DNA of 11,241 nucleotides, from the NCBI GenBank assembly GCA_036397815.1, contig DASWIE010000090.1, positions 1 to 11,241 of the forward strand. The letters are read 5' to 3'. This document shows positions 5,757-11,241 of the stretch, one piece after another. The translations under genes and the position numbers were made by a program. Origin of the DNA: DASQFY01 sp036397815. Its GTDB lineage: Bacteria; Chloroflexota; Limnocylindria; QHBO01. Positions within the stretch are counted from its first letter, which is position 1. The number at the start of each line of letters is the position of its first letter. Under the pieces are notes generated by a model. The model searched no databases, was not told the origin of the DNA, and worked only from the letters and a program-made list of their open reading frames with translations.

Positions 5757-5761
5757 CCTCC
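5757..5761 (-). promoter_or_regulatory. Ribosome-binding site (GGAGG) fixing the start at 5749
   Basis: The minus strand reads GGAGG, then 7 nt, then ATG 5749-5747. This is the best Shine-Dalgarno sequence in the window and decides the start of the NERD-like gene. Confidence 0.7.
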
Positions 5762-5766
5762 GCTGG

Positions 5767-5772
5767 TACGCT
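5767..5772 (+). promoter_or_regulatory. -10 element (TACGCT) for a leaderless start of the OsmC gene
   Basis: GG-TACGCT is followed by 6 nt and ATG 5779. It is a weaker match than the TAGNAT elements but has the same geometry, and no Shine-Dalgarno sequence is present. Confidence 0.4.
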
Positions 5773-5778
5773 GCCGCC

Positions 5779-6276
5779 ATGCCCACCACGACCTCGATCC
5801 TGGCCACCTTCCTCGATCCGGAGGCCGGCTGGAGCGTGGACGCGGCCACCGCATCGGGATTCGGCATCTCCTTCGACCTCGCCGACGCCGGCGAAGCGCG
5901 CCGCGGGCCATCGCCCACGGAGGTCGTCCTGACTGCCCTTGCGGCATGCACCGCCCTGGACGTCGCCGGCATCCTGCGCAAGAAGCGGCAGCGGGTGATC
6001 GACTACCAGATCGCCGTCAGCGGTGAGAAGGCTGAAGAGGACCCGAAGGTCTACACCTCGATCGTGGTGGAGCACCGTGTCGTGGGAGCCGTCGAGGCGG
6101 AGGCGCTGCGCCGATCGATCGAGCTCTCGGCGACGCGTTACTGCCCGGTCAGCGCCATGCTGTCGGCCAGCGTGACGATCGAGCACCGCTACCGTCTGTG
6201 GCCCGGCGAGCGGGAGGGCGATGGGCTGAGTGCACTCGTGATGGTCACCGGTCCGCCGGGTGTCAGCGCGGGCTGA
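5779..6276 (+). CDS. OsmC/Ohr-family protein (thiol peroxidase-like)
   Basis: The protein has 165 residues. OsmC-fold features occur in order: an N-terminal strand region, the central helix SPTEVVLTALAACTALDV with the first cysteine (Cys57), the strand VYTSIVVEHRVVG, and the second conserved cysteine in SATRYCPVSAML (Cys122). In OsmC/Ohr proteins the two cysteines reduce organic hydroperoxides using dithiol donors, so cytoplasmic peroxide defence is the likely role; YhfA-like family members are less well defined. The family usually ends near EHRYRL; here about 25 further residues follow (PGEREGDGLSALVMV...), which is unusual. The start is ATG 5779, and the open frame further upstream is a shadow of the NERD-like gene. 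It converges with the receiver gene with 5 bp between stops. Confidence 0.92.
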   Translation: MPTTTSILATFLDPEAGWSVDAATASGFGISFDLADAGEARRGPSPTEVVLTALAACTALDVAGILRKKRQRVIDYQIAVSGEKAEEDPKVYTSIVVEHRVVGAVEAEALRRSIELSATRYCPVSAMLSASVTIEHRYRLWPGEREGDGLSALVMVTGPPGVSAG

Positions 6277-6281
6277 CGCCG

Positions 6282-6707
6282 TCACGACGCGGGGCGCAAC
6301 CGCCTGGGCGCGGCGACAGCCTCCGCCACGGCCGCGCTGAACGCGCTCAGGTCGAAGGGCTTGGCCAGCACGGGCCCGGTCGGTGCGAGCTCGGCCAGGC
6401 GTTCGCGGCTCGCGGCGGATACGAACACGACCGGGATGCCGGGCCAGGCGGTGCGCAGGAGCTCGGTGATGTCGCCCCCGTCCCCATCGGGCAGCATCAC
6501 GTCCACCACCAGGAGGTGCGGCAGGGCGAGCGCCATGAGGTCCCCCAGCTCGACGATCCGGCTGCAGGTGACGACCGAATATCCGAGCTCGCGCAGGATG
6601 TCGGCCTCCAGGGCGGCGATATCCGGATCGTCCTCCAGGACGTAGGCACGCTGCTCCTCCGCGTCCGGCGGGGTGGCCGGCGCGGGGCTTTCCGTCTGCT
6701 CGGTCAT
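6282..6707 (-). CDS. Stand-alone response-regulator receiver domain
   Basis: The protein has 141 residues. After a Pro/Glu-rich N-terminal tail (1-19) comes one complete receiver (REC) domain. The acidic pocket is LEDDPD (Glu25-Asp27). The phosphate-accepting Asp69 is in LLVVDVMLPDGDGG. The switch Ser97 is in VVFVSAAS, and the conserved Lys116 is in LAKPFD. No output domain follows; the protein ends about 20 residues after the Lys. Single-domain receivers relay phosphate or bind partner proteins, and no histidine kinase is in the window to pair with it. The start is ATG 6707, with AGGGGAG 9 nt upstream. It is divergent from Ku, with 178 bp between starts. Confidence 0.93.
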   Translation of the reverse strand: MTEQTESPAPATPPDAEEQRAYVLEDDPDIAALEADILRELGYSVVTCSRIVELGDLMALALPHLLVVDVMLPDGDGGDITELLRTAWPGIPVVFVSAASRERLAELAPTGPVLAKPFDLSAFSAAVAEAVAAPRRLRPAS

Positions 6708-6716
6708 GGGTTGAGT

Positions 6717-6723
6717 CTCCCCT
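6717..6723 (-). promoter_or_regulatory. Ribosome-binding site (AGGGGAG) of the receiver gene
   Basis: The minus strand reads AGGGGAG 9 nt before ATG 6707. It supports this start and translation by Shine-Dalgarno pairing rather than a leaderless mode. Confidence 0.6.
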
Positions 6724-6794
6724 CGGGCAGAGGCTCGGGCAATGACGTGATGGTCCTACCGCGACCGGTCGGCGGGGGCCCTTGCGGCTGGGTG

Positions 6795-6800
6795 TAGCAT
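6795..6800 (+). promoter_or_regulatory. Probable -10 element (TAGCAT) of the Ku operon
   Basis: TG-TAGCAT matches the hexamer found before leaderless genes in this window and carries a TG-type extension. No start codon lies 6-8 nt downstream. The predicted transcript would have a leader of about 80 nt before Ku. Confidence 0.45.
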
Positions 6801-6885
6801 GGCGGCCCGCGCCCCGGGCTTGGACCCGAGACGATGTGAGGTGTCCGTGACGCGACCCAGACTGAGACGACGGCAGGGCAGATAG

Positions 6886-7827
6886 ATGGCACGTTCGATG
6901 TGGCGTGGTGCGATCCAGTTCGGGCTCGTCACCATCCCGGTCAAGCTCTACCTGGCGACCGAGCAGGGTGGCATCGGCTTCAACCTGCTGCACAAGACCG
7001 ACCTGAGCCGAATCCAGATGAAGGTCTACTGCCCGGCCGATGACGAGGTCATCTCACGCTCGGACACGGTGCGCGGCTACGAGTGGAGCAAGGGCAAGTA
7101 CGTGGTCGTCACCGAGGAGGACCTCGAGTCGGTCCCGCTGAAGACGGTGCGCTCGATCGAGATCGAGGCCTTCGTCGACGAGGACCAGGCCGAGGAGAAG
7201 GGGGCCCGCTTCGTGAAGCAGGCCTACTACCTGGAGCCCGATGAGATCGGCCGCAAGGCGTTCTACCTCCTCAAATCGGTCCTTGCCGAGACCGGCAAGA
7301 CGGCGATCTGCAAGATCGTGCTGAAGGATCGCGAGCAGCTGGCCGCGCTCAATCCGTACAGCAGGACGATGCTGCTCACCACCCTCCATTGGCCCGATGA
7401 GATCCGCTCGCTCGAGGAGCTGAACCTGCCCGAGGAGGAGATGGAGATCAAGCCCACGGAGCGCAAGATGGCCGAGCAGCTGATCGCCTCGATGGAGGGC
7501 GAGTTCGATCCTGCCGCCTACCGCGACGAGTACCGCGAGGCGTTGATGGCGGTCATCGAGGCCAAGGTCGCGGGCGAGACGCCCAAGCCCGCCAAGAAGG
7601 CGGAGCCGACCAAGATCGGCGACCTGATGGCGGCCCTGGAGGCGAGCGTCGCAGCGGCGCGTGACGCCCGGCGTGAGGGCGCGGCCGAGGGCGAGGCCAG
7701 GCCCGCCGCCAAGGCAAAGGCGCCGGCCAAGGCGAAGCCCGCCGCCGCGCGGAAGCCGGCGGCCCGCAAGGCGAAGCCGGCCGCGTCCGAGGAGGCAGCC
7801 CCGGCCCGTCGCCGCAAGACCGCCTGA
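6886..7827 (+). CDS. ku: Non-homologous end-joining protein Ku
   Basis: The protein has 313 residues. It opens with the family signature SMWRGAIQFGLVTIPVKLY (residues 4-22). The Ku bridge and beta-barrel core follows (KVYCPADDEVI; GYEWSKGKYVVVTEEDL; PYSRTMLLTTLHWPDEI at ~157-173) and ends in the conserved helical segment near KIGDLMAALEASV (243-255). Bacterial Ku forms a homodimeric ring that loads on double-strand ends and recruits a ligase. Residues ~260-313 form a Lys/Ala/Pro-rich tail, as in long actinobacterial Ku proteins where such tails contact DNA. Family length is about 260-320, so the protein is complete. The start is ATG 6886; a weak AGGGCAG stands upstream. A degenerate ligase-like gene begins 8 bp after the stop and is probably co-transcribed. 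No LigD polymerase is seen nearby. Confidence 0.97.
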   Translation: MARSMWRGAIQFGLVTIPVKLYLATEQGGIGFNLLHKTDLSRIQMKVYCPADDEVISRSDTVRGYEWSKGKYVVVTEEDLESVPLKTVRSIEIEAFVDEDQAEEKGARFVKQAYYLEPDEIGRKAFYLLKSVLAETGKTAICKIVLKDREQLAALNPYSRTMLLTTLHWPDEIRSLEELNLPEEEMEIKPTERKMAEQLIASMEGEFDPAAYRDEYREALMAVIEAKVAGETPKPAKKAEPTKIGDLMAALEASVAAARDARREGAAEGEARPAAKAKAPAKAKPAAARKPAARKAKPAASEEAAPARRRKTA

Positions 7828-7835
7828 CCGACCGG

Positions 7836-8528
7836 GTGCCCGGCGAGCAGCTCCGGCTTCCGGTCTCCGCTCCTGACGGTCAGCCGCGGCACAGGCTTCC
7901 GCTCCGCATCGCGCCGATGCAGCCGGCCGGGCTGGACGCCCCGTTCGACGATCCCGACTACCTGTTCGAGCCGTGGTGGCCCGGCGTGCGAGCCATCGCC
8001 TTCGCCGAGCGCGGCTCGCTGCGCCTGCAGGTCGATGGCCTTGCCGACGCCCTCGCCGCTTTTCCCGAGGTCGCTGAGCTCACCACGCAGCTGGCCGAGG
8101 ACGGTGTGGTCCTGGACGGGACCCTGCTCGTCCTCGACGACGCCGGCCGGCCTGACGCGGGGCTGCTTCGCGCGCGGCTCGACGGGACTGGCCGGCCCGG
8201 GCGTCCGGCGTATGTCGCCAGCGACCTGCTGTGGGCAGGAGGCGAGTCCGTCGTACGCCGCTCGTTCCGGGTCCGCCGCCGCTGGCTCGAGGCGCTCCTG
8301 GCGCCGGGCGACCGCGTCACCGTCGGCCGTGGCTATGTCGGCGACGGCACGCTGGTGGCCGAGGCCCTCGCGTCACTCGGCATCGACGGGCTGTCCGCTC
8401 GGCAGCTCTCCGCCCGATACCGGGCCGGCGTCGCCGGCCCTGCCTGGCTGCGCGCGCCGATCACACCTCCCGAGCCGCGGCCGCGTCCCACGCTGGCGCT
8501 CATCCTGAGGCTGCCGCTGGGGGAGTAG
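7836..8528 (+). CDS. Degenerate ATP-dependent DNA-ligase-like protein (pseudo-ligase) downstream of Ku
   Basis: The protein has 230 residues and follows the adenylation domain of LigD-type DNA ligases from end to end, but without its chemistry. APFDDPDYLFEPWWPGVRAI (35-54) aligns with the usual FDDPxWLFEPKWDGxRA: the AMP-accepting Lys is Trp47 and the Asp is Pro49, while Gly50 and Arg52 remain. VVLDGTLLVLDD (91-102) is motif III with Glu replaced by Thr96. YVASDLLW (126-133) is motif IIIa without its Phe. GIDGLSARQLSARYRAG (182-198) is motif IV with Lys replaced by Arg189. WLRAPI (204-209) is motif V with both Lys lost. The OB-fold domain is absent. It should not bind AMP covalently. GTG 7836 lies 8 bp after the Ku stop without a Shine-Dalgarno sequence, suggesting translational coupling. 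ATG 7917 is possible, but it would remove the conserved PM segment. A structural or Ku-partner role is inference. Confidence 0.8.
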   Translation: MPGEQLRLPVSAPDGQPRHRLPLRIAPMQPAGLDAPFDDPDYLFEPWWPGVRAIAFAERGSLRLQVDGLADALAAFPEVAELTTQLAEDGVVLDGTLLVLDDAGRPDAGLLRARLDGTGRPGRPAYVASDLLWAGGESVVRRSFRVRRRWLEALLAPGDRVTVGRGYVGDGTLVAEALASLGIDGLSARQLSARYRAGVAGPAWLRAPITPPEPRPRPTLALILRLPLGE

Positions 8529-8532
8529 CGCG

Positions 8533-10722
8533 TCACCCGGCCGGGGCGAGCAGCGGCTCGAGCGCCCACGGCCAGGACTGTGCACCCAGCAGTCGATTGG
8601 CGGCGCTCACCAGGCCGTCGCCCGGATAGCCTCGGAAGGTGGCGATGTCGAAGATCAGCGCCGCTCGCCCGGGCGGCCCGCCGGCCTGCGGCCGGCCACG
8701 CAGGATGTCGGCCACTCGGATCGCCTGGCTCGGATCGTCGCCGTAATGCTGCGCAAGCAGCGCCGCCGCCTCCCAGGCGGCGAGCGATCCTGGCGTCGCG
8801 GTGATCGCGGCTCGCACCTCGGCCTGCGCGGCCGGCCGATCGCCCACCATGGCGAAAGCGAAGGCCCGCACCACACCCGGCCGGTAGTCGCCGGGCACGA
8901 TCGGCTCGCCGGTCACCCTCCGCGCGATGAGCAGGTTCAGCTCGGCGGCATCAGTACCCAGCTCGGGGACGCCGCCCCCTCCGACGCTGACGTGCCGTGG
9001 CCAGGGCAGGGTCAGCCCGGTCCATGGGTTGGTCAGCAGCGAGAGGCGATAGGCGTCGTCCGCGGCGGCGGCCTCCCCCAGGCGATCGAGCACCAGCGCC
9101 GCGTTGGCCAGCTGGCGCGCCGCCGGGGTCGCCGTCTCTGCCGCACGATCGGCCGCGTGGCGCGCGCAGGTCGCGTCGAGATCGGCGACGCACAGCAGCG
9201 CCAGGTTCGTCCACGAGTCGGCATCGCCCGGGCTGAGGGCCACGGCCCGCTCGGCCGCCGCCCTAGCAAGAGTGGGGTGGCCCGCGCGGTCGGCGGCGAC
9301 CGCCAGGGACTTTGGCCCGGTCGGCTGTGACGGGTCGAGCGCCACCGCGCGCTGCAGCCATCCTTCGGCCGCGTCCCAGCGTCCCTCGCCCGCCGCATCG
9401 ACGCCGAGCCGGTAGGCGACCGCGGCCGCGTCGCCGACCGTCATCACCACCATCAGCCCCAGCGCCGCGACCCCGGCGGCGAGCATGGCCGGCGCGCGCA
9501 GCCGGACCGGCCGCCATGCCACGGCGCCGGCATCGATCAGGGCCATGGCGGCCAGGATCATGACCAGCAGGTTGAAGCCGGGGGTGAAGGTCAGGTCCTC
9601 GAAGAGCGAGCCGACCGCGAAGCCGGCCAGCACCGCGAATGCCGCGCGACCGGGAAGGCGCCGCTGGCGCCAAGGGCCGGCCACGGTGACAAACGCGCCG
9701 ACGAGCACGAGGGCAGCCGCCAGGCCGAGCAGACCCGCGTCGCCGAGGATGCCCAGGGGAACGTCATGCGAATGCGGCTGCTGGACCGGGAAGCTGAACG
9801 GCGGCGCGGCCGCCTGCCGCGCATACGGCATGGCGCCGGGACCGATCCCCAGCAGCAGGTCCGCGCTCCATGCGGCGATCGTGTCGCGCCACAGGTAGCC
9901 GCGATAGATGAGCGAGGTGGCGTCGGTCAGCCGCGGCGCCAGGTAGGCGAGCACCAGCCCGATTGCGGCCAGCCCGATCAGGCTCGCGCCGGCGCGCCGC
10001 GGGGTCCATCGCCAGGAGGACCTGGCCGCCGCGGCGCCCCGCCGGATGGCCGGCGCGACGAGCACCACCGCCGCGACGCCGATGGTGAGCAGCGCCGATC
10101 GGGACCCGGACAGCAGGGTCAGGGGCAGGCCCACGGCCGCGAGGGCCAGGAGCACGCCCAGGCGCGCCGCGCGGTGGGGGATGAGCAGCGCGATCGGCAG
10201 CGCCGCCAGGATGACGAACGGCGGGACCGCCACCGAGCCGAACGGCGTGCCCTCGTGCGGAAACCGGATCGGCGGCAGGCCGGGCGCGCCGGCGAGCAGC
10301 CACTCGAGCCGTCGCCAGCCGAGCACGGCCAGCGCGCCGGCCGACAGCGCGATGATGGGCAGCGTGACGGCGGCGGCGGTCCAGCCGGGTCGATGGCGCA
10401 GGACGAGCAGCGCGACCGGCAGCATGGCGGCGGTAGCCACGATCCCGGCCAGCGCCCGCGCCGAGAGCCCGAGATTCGCCGCGGACAACGTCGCTATCCC
10501 GAATGCGGCCAGCAGGCCCAGGATCGGAAGGTCGATCCGCGTCCTTGGCAGCGCGCCGCCGGAAACGCCGATCGCCGCCGCCCCGCCCAACGCGGCGACC
10601 GCTCCCAGGTGCAGCGCGAACTGGTAGCGCGCGTCCCACAGCGCGCCATCCCAGGCCACGTAGCCGAAGAGCGCGAGCGCCAGCCCGAATGCAGCCACCT
10701 CGACGGCGCGGCGCGCCGTCAC
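8533..10722 (-). CDS. Wzy_C/O-antigen-ligase-like membrane protein with C-terminal TPR region
   Basis: The protein has 729 residues. The N-terminal ~430 residues contain about ten to twelve hydrophobic segments. Wzy_C family marks are visible: LLSGSRSALL (203-212) and YRGYLWRDTI followed by LLGIGPGAM (273-298). QPHSHDVPLGILGDAGLLGL (315-334) is the characteristic large-loop His motif and next helix. Such proteins polymerise or ligate polysaccharide to lipid carriers or proteins at the outer face of the membrane; the substrate is unknown here. From ~435 a soluble region carries helical TPR-like repeats (GRWDAAEGWLQRAVALDPS; ARAAAERAVALSPGDADSW; RPAAQAEVRAAITATPGS), probably a protein-contact domain. 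The GTG start overlaps the stop of the CYTH gene (GTGA), and the stop is 4 bp from that of the pseudo-ligase. No glycosyltransferase is in view. Confidence 0.85.
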   Translation of the reverse strand: MTARRAVEVAAFGLALALFGYVAWDGALWDARYQFALHLGAVAALGGAAAIGVSGGALPRTRIDLPILGLLAAFGIATLSAANLGLSARALAGIVATAAMLPVALLVLRHRPGWTAAAVTLPIIALSAGALAVLGWRRLEWLLAGAPGLPPIRFPHEGTPFGSVAVPPFVILAALPIALLIPHRAARLGVLLALAAVGLPLTLLSGSRSALLTIGVAAVVLVAPAIRRGAAAARSSWRWTPRRAGASLIGLAAIGLVLAYLAPRLTDATSLIYRGYLWRDTIAAWSADLLLGIGPGAMPYARQAAAPPFSFPVQQPHSHDVPLGILGDAGLLGLAAALVLVGAFVTVAGPWRQRRLPGRAAFAVLAGFAVGSLFEDLTFTPGFNLLVMILAAMALIDAGAVAWRPVRLRAPAMLAAGVAALGLMVVMTVGDAAAVAYRLGVDAAGEGRWDAAEGWLQRAVALDPSQPTGPKSLAVAADRAGHPTLARAAAERAVALSPGDADSWTNLALLCVADLDATCARHAADRAAETATPAARQLANAALVLDRLGEAAAADDAYRLSLLTNPWTGLTLPWPRHVSVGGGGVPELGTDAAELNLLIARRVTGEPIVPGDYRPGVVRAFAFAMVGDRPAAQAEVRAAITATPGSLAAWEAAALLAQHYGDDPSQAIRVADILRGRPQAGGPPGRAALIFDIATFRGYPGDGLVSAANRLLGAQSWPWALEPLLAPAG

Positions 10723-11241
10723 GCGCCCGCCTCGCCAATCAGCGCCAGCGCGCGCTCCAGCTTGCTCGCGGGATCGGGCGTCAGCCCGGGGATCGCCGCC
10801 ATGGCGCGCTCCAGCGGCAGCGGGTCGAGCCCGTCGACGAGGGCATCAGGCGCCAGCTCCAGCTCGACGACCCGCAGGACGCCCACCTCCCGCCCGCCGT
10901 GCAGCACGCGCGAGCGGTCGAGCGAAAGGAGACCCACGCGTCGCCCGCCGAGCGTGACCTCCCGCTCGGTGCGGCGCTGGGCCAGGGAGAGCCGCTCTGT
11001 GAGCGGCGCGCCGCCCGTCAGCTCCAGCACAAGATCGCGCGCGGGCGACAGCGGCCAGCCAGCCGGATCCAGGTCGCCGTCCACTGGCCCCTCGATCTCG
11101 GGGCGGAGGTGCAGGGCCGCGCCGGCCGCGTGCTGTGATGGGCCCTTGAGCGACACGAAGCTGCGGCCCTCGCGAGTTCGGAGGCGGCAGGCCCAGCGCG
11201 CCCGCGCCAGGTCACGCCCCTCGGTGTCCAGGTAGCGGTCC
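10719..11241 (-). CDS. CYTH-domain protein (triphosphate tunnel metalloenzyme family), N-terminus outside window
   Basis: The frame stays open to the right edge, giving about 173 residues without the beginning. DRYLDTEGRDLARAGWACRL near the edge is the CYTH strand pattern (YLDT.. L..AG..LRLR), followed by GRSFVSLKGPS, the Lys-containing strand seen as VTLKGP in the family. Later segments include a RPEIEGPV strand and VGVLRVVELELAP, an acidic E-x-E strand that binds metal. CYTH enzymes hydrolyse inorganic or organic triphosphates in a beta-barrel tunnel with divalent metal. The first E-x-E-x-K motif must lie outside the window. The C-terminal helix (ASKLERALALIG) is typical. An internal GTG at 11156 is not the start. 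The stop codon overlaps the GTG start of the Wzy_C gene by 4 bp, so the two genes are translationally coupled. Confidence 0.8.
   Translation of the reverse strand, partial: DRYLDTEGRDLARARWACRLRTREGRSFVSLKGPSQHAAGAALHLRPEIEGPVDGDLDPAGWPLSPARDLVLELTGGAPLTERLSLAQRRTEREVTLGGRRVGLLSLDRSRVLHGGREVGVLRVVELELAPDALVDGLDPLPLERAMAAIPGLTPDPASKLERALALIGEAGA

Larger units (their letters stand above)
6708..6885. other. Divergent control region between the receiver gene and Ku
   Basis: No separate gene is established. The region holds the receiver gene's ribosome-binding site (6717-6723, minus) and a TAGCAT element (6795-6800, plus) that would give Ku a leader of about 80 nt, unlike its leaderless neighbours. 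Within that leader is an ATG-TGA start-stop at 6834-6839. A 14-codon basic frame from GTG 6841 ends with TAG 6883-6885, directly before the Ku ATG. Confidence 0.4.

Noticed and set aside
8529..8532. Terminator between the pseudo-ligase and the Wzy_C gene
   Set aside because: Only 4 bp separate the stops, and no hairpin with a T-run was found around them.
9766..11235. A 489-codon plus-strand frame opposite the Wzy_C and CYTH genes
   Set aside because: Its composition is Arg/Gly/Gln-rich without domains. The minus strand encodes recognisable membrane helices, TPRs and CYTH motifs.

Overview
The window looks like chromosomal DNA from a very GC-rich bacterium. The gene mix (an archaeal-type ATP-dependent DNA ligase, a bacterial Ku with a Lys/Ala-rich tail, a KGG-repeat protein, CYTH and Wzy_C/TPR proteins) and the many apparently leaderless genes would fit Chloroflexota (for example a Limnocylindria-like lineage) or Actinomycetota. 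That placement is an inference. No rRNA or universal marker gene is present, and no phage, transposase or CRISPR gene was seen.

Layout. 1-96 is the tail of a gene with a CPxC motif. 115-608 (minus) is a small membrane protein that appears frameshifted: its second membrane helix continues in another frame. 620-910 has no gene but holds several related 14-bp motifs. 911-987 (minus) is tRNA-Glu(UUC), and 1012-1323 (minus) a small three-helix membrane protein. 1373-1612 (plus) is a KGG-repeat protein and 1717-3438 (plus) an ATP-dependent DNA ligase. A short 8-bp tandem repeat follows, then a SAM-dependent methyltransferase (3581-4357) and a protein built from two copies of one unit (4377-5006). 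5003-5749 (minus) is a membrane-anchored NERD-like protein, 5779-6276 (plus) an OsmC-family protein and 6282-6707 (minus) a stand-alone receiver domain. Ku (6886-7827, plus) is followed 8 bp later by a 230-residue protein (7836-8528). 8533-10722 (minus) is a Wzy_C/O-antigen-ligase-like membrane protein with TPRs, coupled by a 4-bp overlap to a CYTH-domain protein that runs off the right edge.

Main result. The gene directly after Ku can be aligned by eye along the adenylation domain of LigD-type ATP-dependent DNA ligases, but every nucleotidyl-transfer residue is replaced: motif I Lys to Trp, motif III Glu to Thr, motif IV Lys to Arg, motif V Lys to Arg/Pro. The reading frame is nevertheless intact. 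It looks like a maintained pseudo-ligase that may act with Ku as a scaffold or regulator, while the catalytically complete ligase at 1717-3438 could supply the sealing step of end joining. No LigD-type polymerase or nuclease is in the window.

Expression. Several genes start 6-7 nt after a TANNNT hexamer (mostly GGTAGNAT), which suggests leaderless transcripts. A few minus-strand genes instead have clear Shine-Dalgarno sequences. Convergent neighbours are packed with 5 bp or less between them, and one pair shares the palindrome CTAG as both stop codons.
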